A DNA stretch of 11,152 bases from DASTQL01 sp035761805 (GTDB lineage: Bacteria; Actinomycetota; Actinomycetes; Jiangellales; Jiangellaceae). Of this stretch, positions 6,060-11,152 are shown one piece after another. The notes beneath the pieces were generated by a model, which had not been told where the DNA came from, did no database searches, and saw only the letters and a list, made by a program, of their open reading frames with translations. The position numbers and the translations under genes were made by a program. Numbering within the stretch: the stretch's first letter is position 1; every line of letters begins with the position of its first letter. Location: assembly GCA_035761805.1 (NCBI GenBank), contig DASTQL010000214.1:1-11152 (forward strand), read 5' to 3'.

Positions 6060-7001
6060 TCACCAGTCGACGGCGTGGACCTCCCCGACCGGCCGCCCCC
6101 CACCCAGTACCGGCTCGCGGCCGATCTCGTCGAGCACCGGGTGGTCGACCCCGAGCCGCCTCAGCGCAGCCGCCATGACGACCGGCCGGGCCCGGGCGCC
6201 GCCGTCCTCGACCTTGACGGCGACCGCTCGCCCGTCGTCGAGGCCCACGGCGTAGACGGCCTCCGCGCCGGCCTTGCCGAAGAGCCCGGGCACCGCCCGT
6301 ACGAGGCGGGCCTCGTCCCGCGTCGTGCCGCTGGTGAACTCGGGATGGGCCTGGATGGCGTCCACGACGCGCCGCCCGGGGGTGCCGGGCTCGGCGATGG
6401 CGAGGGCCCGGAAGGCCCGCGCGAGCCCGGTCAGCGTGACCGCGAAGAGCGGGGCGCCGCAGCCGTCGACACCGGTGTGGGCGACCGGTTCGCCGGCGAG
6501 CTCGGCCAGGGTCGCGGCGATGGCCTGCTGCAGCGGATGCCCGGGGTCGGGGTAGGAGTCGGTGGGCCAGCCGTTGACCGCGCAGGTGGCGAGCATGGCC
6601 GCGTGCTTTCCCGAGCAGTTCATCGCGATCGGGCTGGGGTCGAGGCCCTGGCGGCCGTAGGCCAGCCGGGCCAGGTCGTCCAGCGGCCACTCGGGCGGGG
6701 TCAGCAGTGCCGACTCGTCCAGCCCGGCCGACGCGAGAATCCGCCGGACCCCGGCGACATGGAACTCCTCCCCGGAGTGGCTGGCCGCGGCCAGCGCGAG
6801 CAGCTCGCCATCGAGGTCGAGGCCGAGCCGGAGCATCGCGGCGGCCTGCACCGGCTTGTTGGCCGACCGCGGGTACATCGGCACGTCGATCTCGCCGACC
6901 GCGAAGGCGGTCCGCCCGTCTGAGGCCAGCGCAACGGCCGAGCCGCGGTGGCGGCTCTCCACGAACCCGGACCGGACGGCCTCGGCGACGACGGGCAGCA
7001 C
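6060..7001 (-). CDS. Rhizobial-type (class 3, PF06089) L-asparaginase
   Basis: 313 residues from GTG (7001-6999). The protein matches the asparaginase II family of the Rhizobium etli type, which hydrolyses asparagine to aspartate and ammonia and is unrelated to the E. coli enzymes. The key sites of that family are visible: the Ser-Lys pair in YPRSANKPVQA (S46, K49), SHSGEEFH (S74/S76), NCSGKH (C129, K132), DGCGAP (C181) and LFGKAG (K243). In the R. etli ReAV structure, two Cys and a Lys at the corresponding places bind zinc. No signal peptide is seen, so it is cytoplasmic. It starts 10 nt after the RsiG-like gene ends and has its own candidate -10 (TAGCCT) overlapping that stop codon, with no Shine-Dalgarno. 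It converges on the kinase gene with a 34-bp gap. Confidence 0.92.
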   Translation of the reverse strand: MLPVVAEAVRSGFVESRHRGSAVALASDGRTAFAVGEIDVPMYPRSANKPVQAAAMLRLGLDLDGELLALAAASHSGEEFHVAGVRRILASAGLDESALLTPPEWPLDDLARLAYGRQGLDPSPIAMNCSGKHAAMLATCAVNGWPTDSYPDPGHPLQQAIAATLAELAGEPVAHTGVDGCGAPLFAVTLTGLARAFRALAIAEPGTPGRRVVDAIQAHPEFTSGTTRDEARLVRAVPGLFGKAGAEAVYAVGLDDGRAVAVKVEDGGARARPVVMAAALRRLGVDHPVLDEIGREPVLGGGRPVGEVHAVDW

Positions 7002-7008
7002 GGCGGCG

Positions 7009-7014
7009 AGGCTA
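7009..7014 (-). promoter_or_regulatory. -10 element overlapping the upstream stop codon (asparaginase)
   Basis: Minus-strand TAGCCT fits the TANNNT pattern and ends 7 nt before GTG 7001, which suggests a leaderless message. Its first three bases are the TAG stop (7014-7012) of the RsiG-like gene. Translational coupling across the 10-nt gap is the alternative reading. Confidence 0.5.
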
Positions 7015-7440
7015 GCCGTGGCGACGAGCGCGCTCGTCGCCGACCACCCGGACCAGCCCGCGGATCCGCTCGAGGTGGTCGCGGACCGCCCGGAGGTGGT
7101 CGTGCAGCACGCCCGCCGCGGTCCTGATCTCGTCGTCGCTGCGCTCGGTCAGGCTCGGTACGGAGTGCTCGGCGACCAGCTCCCGGACCTCGTCGCGGCC
7201 CGCGCGGTCGCCGTCGTCGAGCGCCTCGAGCCCGGGGTCGTCGACCACGATGCCCCGGCGCTCGGCCTCGGCCAGCGCCAGGTCGAGCCGGCCCCCGAGC
7301 AGGTCCTCGACGTAGCCGAGCGACTCCTCCTCCGTCTGCGCCTCGGCGAGCAGGAGGTCGAGGTCGTCGGTCGACAGCTGGACGACGCCCGCTGCGAGAT
7401 CCTCTCCCTCCTCTCGCGAGCGGTGGCGGCCGGATCTCAT
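7012..7440 (-). CDS. RsiG/AmfC-like coiled-coil protein with degenerate c-di-GMP motif
   Basis: 142 residues from ATG (7440-7438), which overlaps the BKACE stop by 4 bp (ATGA). The first long helix, LSTDDLDLLLAEAQTEEESLGYVEDLLGGRLDLALAEAERR (22-62), aligns with the first helix of Streptomyces RsiG, the anti-sigma factor for WhiG, whose relatives are often annotated as aerial mycelium formation protein (AmfC). RsiG binds c-di-GMP through E-x3-S-x2-R-x3-Q-x3-D. Here the register gives E38, G42, E45, G49 and D53: the ends are kept and the three middle contacts are lost. The second helix (101-137) has no recognisable copy of the motif. An acidic linker (63-90) lies between. The protein may still bind a sigma factor, or do something else, without the nucleotide. 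Homology is inferred from the helix pattern; no WhiG gene is in the window. Confidence 0.65.
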   Translation of the reverse strand: MRSGRHRSREEGEDLAAGVVQLSTDDLDLLLAEAQTEEESLGYVEDLLGGRLDLALAEAERRGIVVDDPGLEALDDGDRAGRDEVRELVAEHSVPSLTERSDDEIRTAAGVLHDHLRAVRDHLERIRGLVRVVGDERARRHG

Positions 7441-8282
7441 CGTCTCTCCCGGACGCCGAGCATGGCGGCCGCCTCGGGGCCCGCGAGCGGTGGGCGCTGG
7501 GCCAGCGTGGCCAGCTGCGCCGCGCGCTGCACCAGCTCGGCGTTGTCGCGGACCGGCCGGCCCTTGGCGAAGGTGATCGTGTCCTCCATGCCGACCCTGA
7601 GGTGCCCGCCGGCGGCCAGCGCGGCGAGCGCCACCGCGAGCGACGTCCGGCCGATGCCGGTCGCGCTCCAGCTCGTCACGGCGTCGGGCATGGCCTGCAC
7701 GGCCGCCACGAGGGCGGCGGCCGTCCCGGGCATGCCGCCCGGCACGCCCATGACGAGGTCGCAGTGCACGCGCCCCCCGTACGGGAGCCCGTGGCGGTCG
7801 AGCAAGCGGTGCAGGGCGGCGACGTGGCCGAGGTCGAAGAGCTCGAACTCGGGGACGACCTCGTGCTCGACGGTCCGCTGGTAGAGCTCGACCACGAAGG
7901 GCCAGGGGTTCATGAAGACGTCGTCGCCGAAGTTGACGGTGCCCATCGTCAGGCTGCAGGAGTCCGGGTCGGCGTCGAGGACGCGCAGGCGCTCCTCGTA
8001 CGGGTCGTGGACGCTGCCCCCGGTGGAGAGCTGGACGACCAGGGCGGTGCTCTCGCGGAGCGCCGCGACGGTCTCCTTCAGGCGACCCAGGTCGAGCGTC
8101 GGCTGGTGGGCGTCGTCTCGGATGTGGACGTGGACCATGGCGGCCCCGGCGGACTCGCAGGCGATCGCGGTGTCGACCAGCTCGTCCAGCGTCGTGGGCA
8201 GCGCCGGCACGTCCTCCTTGCGCGACTCCGCGCCGGTGGGTGCGACCGTGATGAGGGTCCCGGTCGGGGCTGCGACAGGCAT
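7437..8282 (-). CDS. BKACE (DUF849) beta-keto acid cleavage enzyme
   Basis: 281 residues from ATG (8282-8280). The protein is a TIM-barrel member of the beta-keto acid cleavage family, which condenses a beta-keto acid with acetyl-CoA and splits it to a CoA ester plus acetoacetate. The prototype is Kce of lysine fermentation. Metal ligands expected from Kce are present: H51 and H53 in MVHVHIRDD and E233 in VGMEDT. Also seen are E19 in VAPTGAE, the LSTGG turn (85-89) and TMGTVNFGDDVFMNPW (112-127). The length is typical. The substrate specificity pocket cannot be read by eye; this family covers many substrates. The start has no Shine-Dalgarno, but AAGACT (8289-8294) ends 6 nt before the ATG, as in other leaderless genes here. 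It is 53 bp after the SDR gene and overlaps the RsiG-like gene. Confidence 0.9.
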   Translation of the reverse strand: MPVAAPTGTLITVAPTGAESRKEDVPALPTTLDELVDTAIACESAGAAMVHVHIRDDAHQPTLDLGRLKETVAALRESTALVVQLSTGGSVHDPYEERLRVLDADPDSCSLTMGTVNFGDDVFMNPWPFVVELYQRTVEHEVVPEFELFDLGHVAALHRLLDRHGLPYGGRVHCDLVMGVPGGMPGTAAALVAAVQAMPDAVTSWSATGIGRTSLAVALAALAAGGHLRVGMEDTITFAKGRPVRDNAELVQRAAQLATLAQRPPLAGPEAAAMLGVRERR

Positions 8283-8335
8283 TGCGGGAGTCTTGCACAG
8301 GGCGGGTGCCGCGCTGGCTCAGGGACCGATTCCGG

Positions 8336-9289
8336 TCAGCCGTCGAGCCCGACGAGCTCCGGGTGCCGGCGGAACCACGAGATGGTCCGGCGCAGCCCGT
8401 CCTCGATGTCGACCTTGGGCTCCCACCCGAGGACCTCGCGGGCGAGGCTGATGTCGGGCCGGCGGACCGTCGGGTCGTCCTGTGGTCGTCCGATGAACTC
8501 GATCTCCGACGACGAGCCGCACAGGTCGCGGATCCACTCAGCGAGGTGGATGACCGAGTACTCCTCGGGGTTGCCGATGTTGACCGGCCCGGGGTGCTCG
8601 GAGTGCAGGAGGCGGACGACTCCCTCGACCAGGTCGTCGACGTAGCAGACCGACCTCGTCTGCGACCCGTCACCAGCGACCGTTACCGCGTGCCCGGCGA
8701 GGGCCTGCCGGATGAAGGTCGGGATGGCCCGACCATCGTTCGGCCGCATCCGCGCCCCGAAGGTGTTGAAGATCCGCACGATCCCGGTGTCCACGCCGTA
8801 CGAGCGGCGGTAGGCCATCGTCAGGGCCTCGCCGAACCGCTTGGCCTCGTCGTAGACCCCGCGTGGCCCGACCGGGTTGACGTGCCCCCAGTAGGTCTCC
8901 GGCTGCGGGTGGACCTGCGGGTCGCCGTAGGTCTCCGAGGTCGAGGCGAGCACGAACCGCGCCCCGGTGTGCCGGGCCAGGCCCAGGGCGTGGAAGGTGC
9001 CGACCGACCCGACCTTGAGGGTCTCCACAGGCAGCTTGAGGTAGTCGATGGGCGAGGCCGGGGACGCGAAGTGCAGCACGGCGTCGACCGCTCCGCCCAC
9101 GTGGACGTACTCGGTCACGTCGGCCCGGATGAGCCGGAAGCCGTCGTGCTCGATCAGATGCTCGACGTTGTGAGGGGTGCCGGTGACGAAGTTGTCCAGG
9201 CACACGACCTCGTAGCCCTCGGCGAGCAGGCGCTCACAGAGGTGGGAGCCAAGGAAGCCTGCTCCCCCGGTGACGACCGCACGTGGCAC
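8336..9289 (-). CDS. UDP-glucuronate decarboxylase-like extended SDR (UDP-xylose synthase type)
   Basis: 317 residues from GTG 9289. The NAD-binding GGAGFLGSHL motif follows the first strand. Further on are FASPASPIDYLKLPVETLKVGSVGT, ASTSETYGDPQVHPQ and NPVGPRGVYDEAKRFGEAL, with catalytic Y and K in YDEAK. The SPIDY, TSE-YGDP-HPQ and GPRGVYDEAKR blocks are the signature of UDP-glucuronic acid decarboxylase, which makes UDP-xylose and CO2; a UDP-4-keto-pentose product is also possible. It is cytosolic, with no membrane anchor. The start is a choice: AGGGGA (9296-9301) lies 6 nt before GTG 9289 and TAGGAT lies further upstream, favouring this start; an in-frame ATG at 9304 would add five residues but has no ribosome site. 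No glycosyltransferase or other sugar-nucleotide gene is adjacent. Confidence 0.88.
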   Translation of the reverse strand: MPRAVVTGGAGFLGSHLCERLLAEGYEVVCLDNFVTGTPHNVEHLIEHDGFRLIRADVTEYVHVGGAVDAVLHFASPASPIDYLKLPVETLKVGSVGTFHALGLARHTGARFVLASTSETYGDPQVHPQPETYWGHVNPVGPRGVYDEAKRFGEALTMAYRRSYGVDTGIVRIFNTFGARMRPNDGRAIPTFIRQALAGHAVTVAGDGSQTRSVCYVDDLVEGVVRLLHSEHPGPVNIGNPEEYSVIHLAEWIRDLCGSSSEIEFIGRPQDDPTVRRPDISLAREVLGWEPKVDIEDGLRRTISWFRRHPELVGLDG

Positions 9290-9322
9290 GGGAGATCCCC
9301 TCATTGGAGCTGGAACCGGGTC

Positions 9323-9328
9323 ATCCTA
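9323..9328 (-). promoter_or_regulatory. Candidate -10 of the SDR/BKACE/asparaginase run
   Basis: Minus-strand TAGGAT fits the TANNNT pattern. A transcript starting about 7 nt downstream would have a short leader containing the AGGGGA ribosome site (9296-9301) and then GTG 9289. The promoter shares the 61-bp gap with the divergent dtd gene. The -35 is weak. Confidence 0.4.
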
Positions 9329-9350
9329 GGCGGGCTGCGATCCTGGTCGG

Positions 9351-9776
9351 GTGCGGGCGGTGGTGCAGCGGGTCTCCTCGGCGTCGGTGACCGTCGGTGA
9401 CGAGGTCGTGGGATCGATCCACGGGCCGGGCCTGGTGGTCCTCGTGGGGGCCACGCACTCCGACGGCCGGGACGAGATCCGGCGGCTGGCGCGCAAGGTG
9501 TGGGAGCTGCGGATCCTCGACGGCGAGCGCTCGGCGTCCGACCTCGGCGCACCCCTCCTGGTGATCAGCCAGTTCACGCTCTACGCCGACACCCGCAAGG
9601 GCCGCCGGCCGTCCTGGAACGCAGCTGCCCCCGCCCCCGTGGCCGAGCCGCTGGTCGAGGACTTCGTCGCCGAGCTCCGGTCCTTGGGTGCACACGTCGA
9701 GACCGGCGTCTTCGGTGCCGACATGTCGGTCGCCCTGGTCAACGAGGGTCCGGTCACCCTCTTCCTCGAGACCTGA
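9351..9776 (+). CDS. dtd: D-aminoacyl-tRNA deacylase
   Basis: 141 residues from GTG 9351, the standard start for the family (MRAVVQRVSSASVTV). Dtd hydrolyses D-amino acids, and glycine mischarged on tRNA-Ala, from tRNA in the cytoplasm, acting as a chiral proofreader. The active-site strand SQFTLYADTRKGRRPSW begins at S73, and the C-terminal Gly-cisPro block reads NEGPVT (G133, P134), where NDGPVT is more usual. GVFGADMSVALVN also matches. The length is typical for the homodimeric enzyme. There is no Shine-Dalgarno; GATCCT (9339-9344) ends 6 nt before the start and may be a leaderless -10. It diverges from the SDR gene and converges on ygfZ. Confidence 0.96.
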   Translation: MRAVVQRVSSASVTVGDEVVGSIHGPGLVVLVGATHSDGRDEIRRLARKVWELRILDGERSASDLGAPLLVISQFTLYADTRKGRRPSWNAAAPAPVAEPLVEDFVAELRSLGAHVETGVFGADMSVALVNEGPVTLFLET

Positions 9777-9994
9777 ACCCGCGGCCCGAATGACGACGTT
9801 CACCACCCTCGTCGGGCCTTCACAAGGCGTCCGCGCCTCGTGATGACCCGAGCAGCCTGGTGGTGGCCCGGGGGCGCCGGTGCTGACGTGGCCTTGACCC
9901 GGCGCGTGCGGCCATCAACCCGGCGTGCATGCACACCGAGACCAGGGCCCACTCACCCGGCTGACGTGGTCCAGCGGATCAGCGGACGCGGGCC
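9777..9994. other. Convergent intergenic gap with candidate hairpins
   Basis: No credible gene is visible in these 218 bp between dtd (plus) and ygfZ (minus). Two hairpins could end dtd transcription: 9783-9789 (GGCCCGA) pairs exactly with 9812-9818 around a 22-nt loop, followed by TT, and a small stem AGGCG/CGCCT at 9825-9829 and 9834-9838 closes a 4-nt loop. The rest is GC-rich with no clear repeat. Short open frames here lack a start context or family resemblance. Confidence 0.45.
9783..9818 (+). terminator. Possible terminator after dtd
   Basis: A 7-bp perfect stem, GGCCCGA with TCGGGCC, starts 6 bp after the dtd stop. The loop is long (22 nt) and only two T follow, so it is weaker than the hairpin at 268-310. 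Confidence 0.35.
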
Positions 9995-10927
9995 TCAGCC
10001 CAGCCGCGGCCGGACGTGCAACCCTACCTCCGGGTCGACGACGACCTCCTGGGCGGCGGCTACGCCACCGGCGAGCAGCGGGGCGTCGACCGGGGTGTTC
10101 CGCTTGATCACCGCGAGGCCGATCGGTCCGAGCTCGTGATGACGGGCGGTGGACCCCACCGTCCCCACGACACGGCCACCGGCCTCGACCGGGTCGCCGT
10201 GGGCCGGGAGGTGGTCGACCGACCCGTCCAGGTGCAGCAGCACGAGACGCCGCGGCGGTCGGCCGAGGGTGTGCACCCGGGCCACCGTCTCCTGACCCCG
10301 GTAGCAGCCCTTGTCGAGGTGGACCGCGGGACCGATCCAGCCCACTTCGTGCGGGATGGTGCGCTCGTCGGTGTCCAGGCCCAGCCGGGGCTGGTGAGCG
10401 GCGATGCGCAGGGCCTCGTACGCCCACACGCCAGCGACTCCTCGCTCTTCCACGTACGAGGGAAACTCCGCGCGCGGGACCAGCACCTCCCTGGCTGCGG
10501 GCGACCACGCGCACGCCCACTCGGCCGAGACGTCCTCGACCTCGACGCGGAGCATGAACCGCATCGAGTCGAGGAAGGCCACCAGGGACTCCGCGGACCC
10601 GGGCTCCACGCTGGCCCAGGTCGAGGTGCCGTCGTCCACGAGCCGCATGTGGTGCTCCACCCGGCCGTGCGGATCGAGCAGGAGCGCCTCGGTGCGCCCG
10701 CCCGCCGGCAGGTCGGAGAGGTGCTGGGACAGCAGGGAGTGCAGCCACGAGAGCCGGTCGGGACCGGACACCCGCACGACCCCACGGTGCGAGAGGTCGA
10801 CCACCGCCGCACCGGCCTCGAGCCGGCGCTGCTCGATCATCGGGTCGCCGTAGTGCGCGGCGACTCCGGCGTCGGGTGCGTGGGCCTCGACGGCGCCGGG
10901 CAGGTCGAGCAGCGGGGAGCGGTACAT
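9995..10927 (-). CDS. ygfZ: YgfZ/GcvT-family folate-dependent Fe-S maintenance protein
   Basis: 310 residues from ATG (10927-10925). The family signature K-G-C-Y-x-G-Q-E is intact at 206-213 (DKGCYRGQETVAR). The rest follows the aminomethyltransferase-like fold: VVDLSHRGVVRVSGPDRLSWLHSLLSQ at about 43-69 and a C-terminal barrel with GRVVGTVGSTARHHELGPIGLAVIKR. YgfZ proteins use tetrahydrofolate to support assembly or repair of certain Fe-S enzymes. The frame is open 25 codons further upstream, but that extension overlaps the Fur gene and looks non-native. TAGTGT 7 nt before this ATG supports a leaderless start, and there is no Shine-Dalgarno. It lies 10 nt after the Fur-family gene on the same strand; that neighbourhood, with dtd, recurs in actinobacteria. 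Confidence 0.93.
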   Translation of the reverse strand: MYRSPLLDLPGAVEAHAPDAGVAAHYGDPMIEQRRLEAGAAVVDLSHRGVVRVSGPDRLSWLHSLLSQHLSDLPAGGRTEALLLDPHGRVEHHMRLVDDGTSTWASVEPGSAESLVAFLDSMRFMLRVEVEDVSAEWACAWSPAAREVLVPRAEFPSYVEERGVAGVWAYEALRIAAHQPRLGLDTDERTIPHEVGWIGPAVHLDKGCYRGQETVARVHTLGRPPRRLVLLHLDGSVDHLPAHGDPVEAGGRVVGTVGSTARHHELGPIGLAVIKRNTPVDAPLLAGGVAAAQEVVVDPEVGLHVRPRLG

Positions 10928-10934
10928 GGTCACG

Positions 10935-10940
10935 ACACTA
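10935..10940 (-). promoter_or_regulatory. -10 element overlapping the Fur-family stop codon (ygfZ)
   Basis: Minus-strand TAGTGT fits the TANNNT pattern and ends 7 nt before ATG 10927. Its first three bases are the TAG stop (10940-10938) of the Fur-family gene, the same arrangement as at 7009-7014. Confidence 0.5.
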
Positions 10941-11152
10941 CGAACGCCCCGCCGAGCTCTCGCACTCCCGGCAGGTCCCGAAGACAGTGAGGTGCCGCAC
11001 ATCGGTGGCGAAGCCGTGCGTGCCGGCCAGCTCGCCGACCAGGCCGTCGGCCACCGCCGTCTCGACCTCGGTCACGTCACCGCAGCCGCGGCAGACCAGG
11101 TGGACGTGGTCGGCGTCGACGGCCGCGTGGTAGGCGGGCGCGCCGTGGCCGA
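10938..11152 (-). CDS. Fur-family metal-dependent repressor (partial, N-terminal part outside window)
   Basis: The last 70 residues of a frame that enters from the right edge and ends with TAG (10940-10938). The visible part is the dimerisation and metal-binding domain: HAAVDADHVHLVCRGCGDVTEVE, then HGFATDVRHLTVFGTCRECES. The His-rich DHVHLVC segment and both CxxC pairs (CRGC and CREC) are present, the structural-zinc pattern of Fur, Zur and relatives. The DNA-binding helices lie outside the window, so iron, zinc, nickel or peroxide sensing cannot be separated. The gene is followed by ygfZ after 10 nt. The Fur, ygfZ, dtd order recurs in actinobacteria and fits metal and Fe-S homeostasis. Confidence 0.9.
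   Translation of the reverse strand, partial: GHGAPAYHAAVDADHVHLVCRGCGDVTEVETAVADGLVGELAGTHGFATDVRHLTVFGTCRECESSAGRS

Noticed and set aside
5418..6923. 501-codon plus-strand open frame across the kinase 3' end and the asparaginase
   Set aside because: It overlaps two genes with intact catalytic motifs, one in each orientation, and its own translation is Arg/Pro/Ser-rich with no motif; long spurious frames are expected at this GC content.
8324..8337. Small hairpin GACCG-ATTC-CGGTC at the SDR stop codon as a terminator
   Set aside because: Only 5 bp, overlaps the stop codon and would break the apparent SDR-BKACE run; too weak to call.
7441..8673. Extension of the RsiG-like frame upstream through the BKACE gene
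   Set aside because: Arg/Pro/Ala-rich out-of-frame translation; the ATGA overlap at 7437-7440 gives a natural start.
10928..11002. 25-codon N-terminal extension of YgfZ
   Set aside because: It lies within the Fur-family coding sequence, is unlike YgfZ N-termini, and a -10 hexamer lies 7 nt before the internal ATG.
1..11152. CRISPR arrays, tRNA genes, insertion sequences or integration sites
   Set aside because: No regularly spaced repeats, cloverleaf, transposase or integrase motifs, or terminal inverted repeats with target duplications were seen on either strand.

Overview
The window is high-GC DNA with strong third-position G/C bias, dense GTG/ATG starts and several genes that lack a Shine-Dalgarno sequence but carry a -10-like hexamer 6-7 nt before the start codon. 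Together with the gene families present (XRE/HbhA-like/DUF2516 cluster, an RsiG/AmfC-like protein, Fur-YgfZ-Dtd neighbourhood), this points to an actinobacterium. A non-sporulating micrococcal/nocardioid-type lineage is possible, but I cannot fix the genus. No tRNA, rRNA, CRISPR array, insertion sequence or phage gene is visible.

Layout. (1) Positions 1-1230, minus strand: an XRE-family regulator, an HbhA-like alanine-rich coiled-coil protein and the start of a DUF2516 membrane protein, the same order as Rv0474-Rv0475(hbhA)-Rv0476 of Mycobacterium tuberculosis; a 20-bp hairpin separates the last two. (2) A 177-bp divergent region with several symmetric motifs leads to a plus-strand APC permease (1408-2670), which converges on a small four-helix membrane protein (minus, 2688-3062). 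(3) A second divergent region holds an exact 18-bp palindrome and a likely leaderless promoter for a NarL/LuxR-type response regulator (3241-3906), overlapped by 8 bp with its polytopic sensor kinase (3899-6025). (4) A minus-strand run, 9289 to 6060, holds a UDP-glucuronate-decarboxylase-like SDR, a BKACE (DUF849) enzyme, an RsiG/AmfC-like coiled-coil protein (4-bp overlap with the BKACE gene) and a rhizobial-type asparaginase. (5) Divergent from that run is dtd (9351-9776, plus), followed by a 218-bp convergent gap, then ygfZ (9995-10927, minus) and the 3' end of a Fur-family repressor gene (minus, running off the window).

How they fit together. The response regulator and kinase form one signalling unit. 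Fur-ygfZ-dtd is a housekeeping group: metal-dependent repression, Fe-S/folate-linked maintenance and tRNA proofreading. The BKACE, RsiG-like and asparaginase genes are tightly packed and probably share transcription, although the asparaginase also seems to have its own promoter.

The most interesting points are: the RsiG-like protein keeps the fold-defining pattern but has lost most c-di-GMP-contacting residues; in two separate gene pairs the TAG stop of one gene is the start of the -10 hexamer of the next, with identical 10-nt spacing; and an 18-bp perfect palindrome sits upstream of the two-component system. I found no clear multi-gene defence or mobile system. Functions come from motif recognition by eye; no database search was run.
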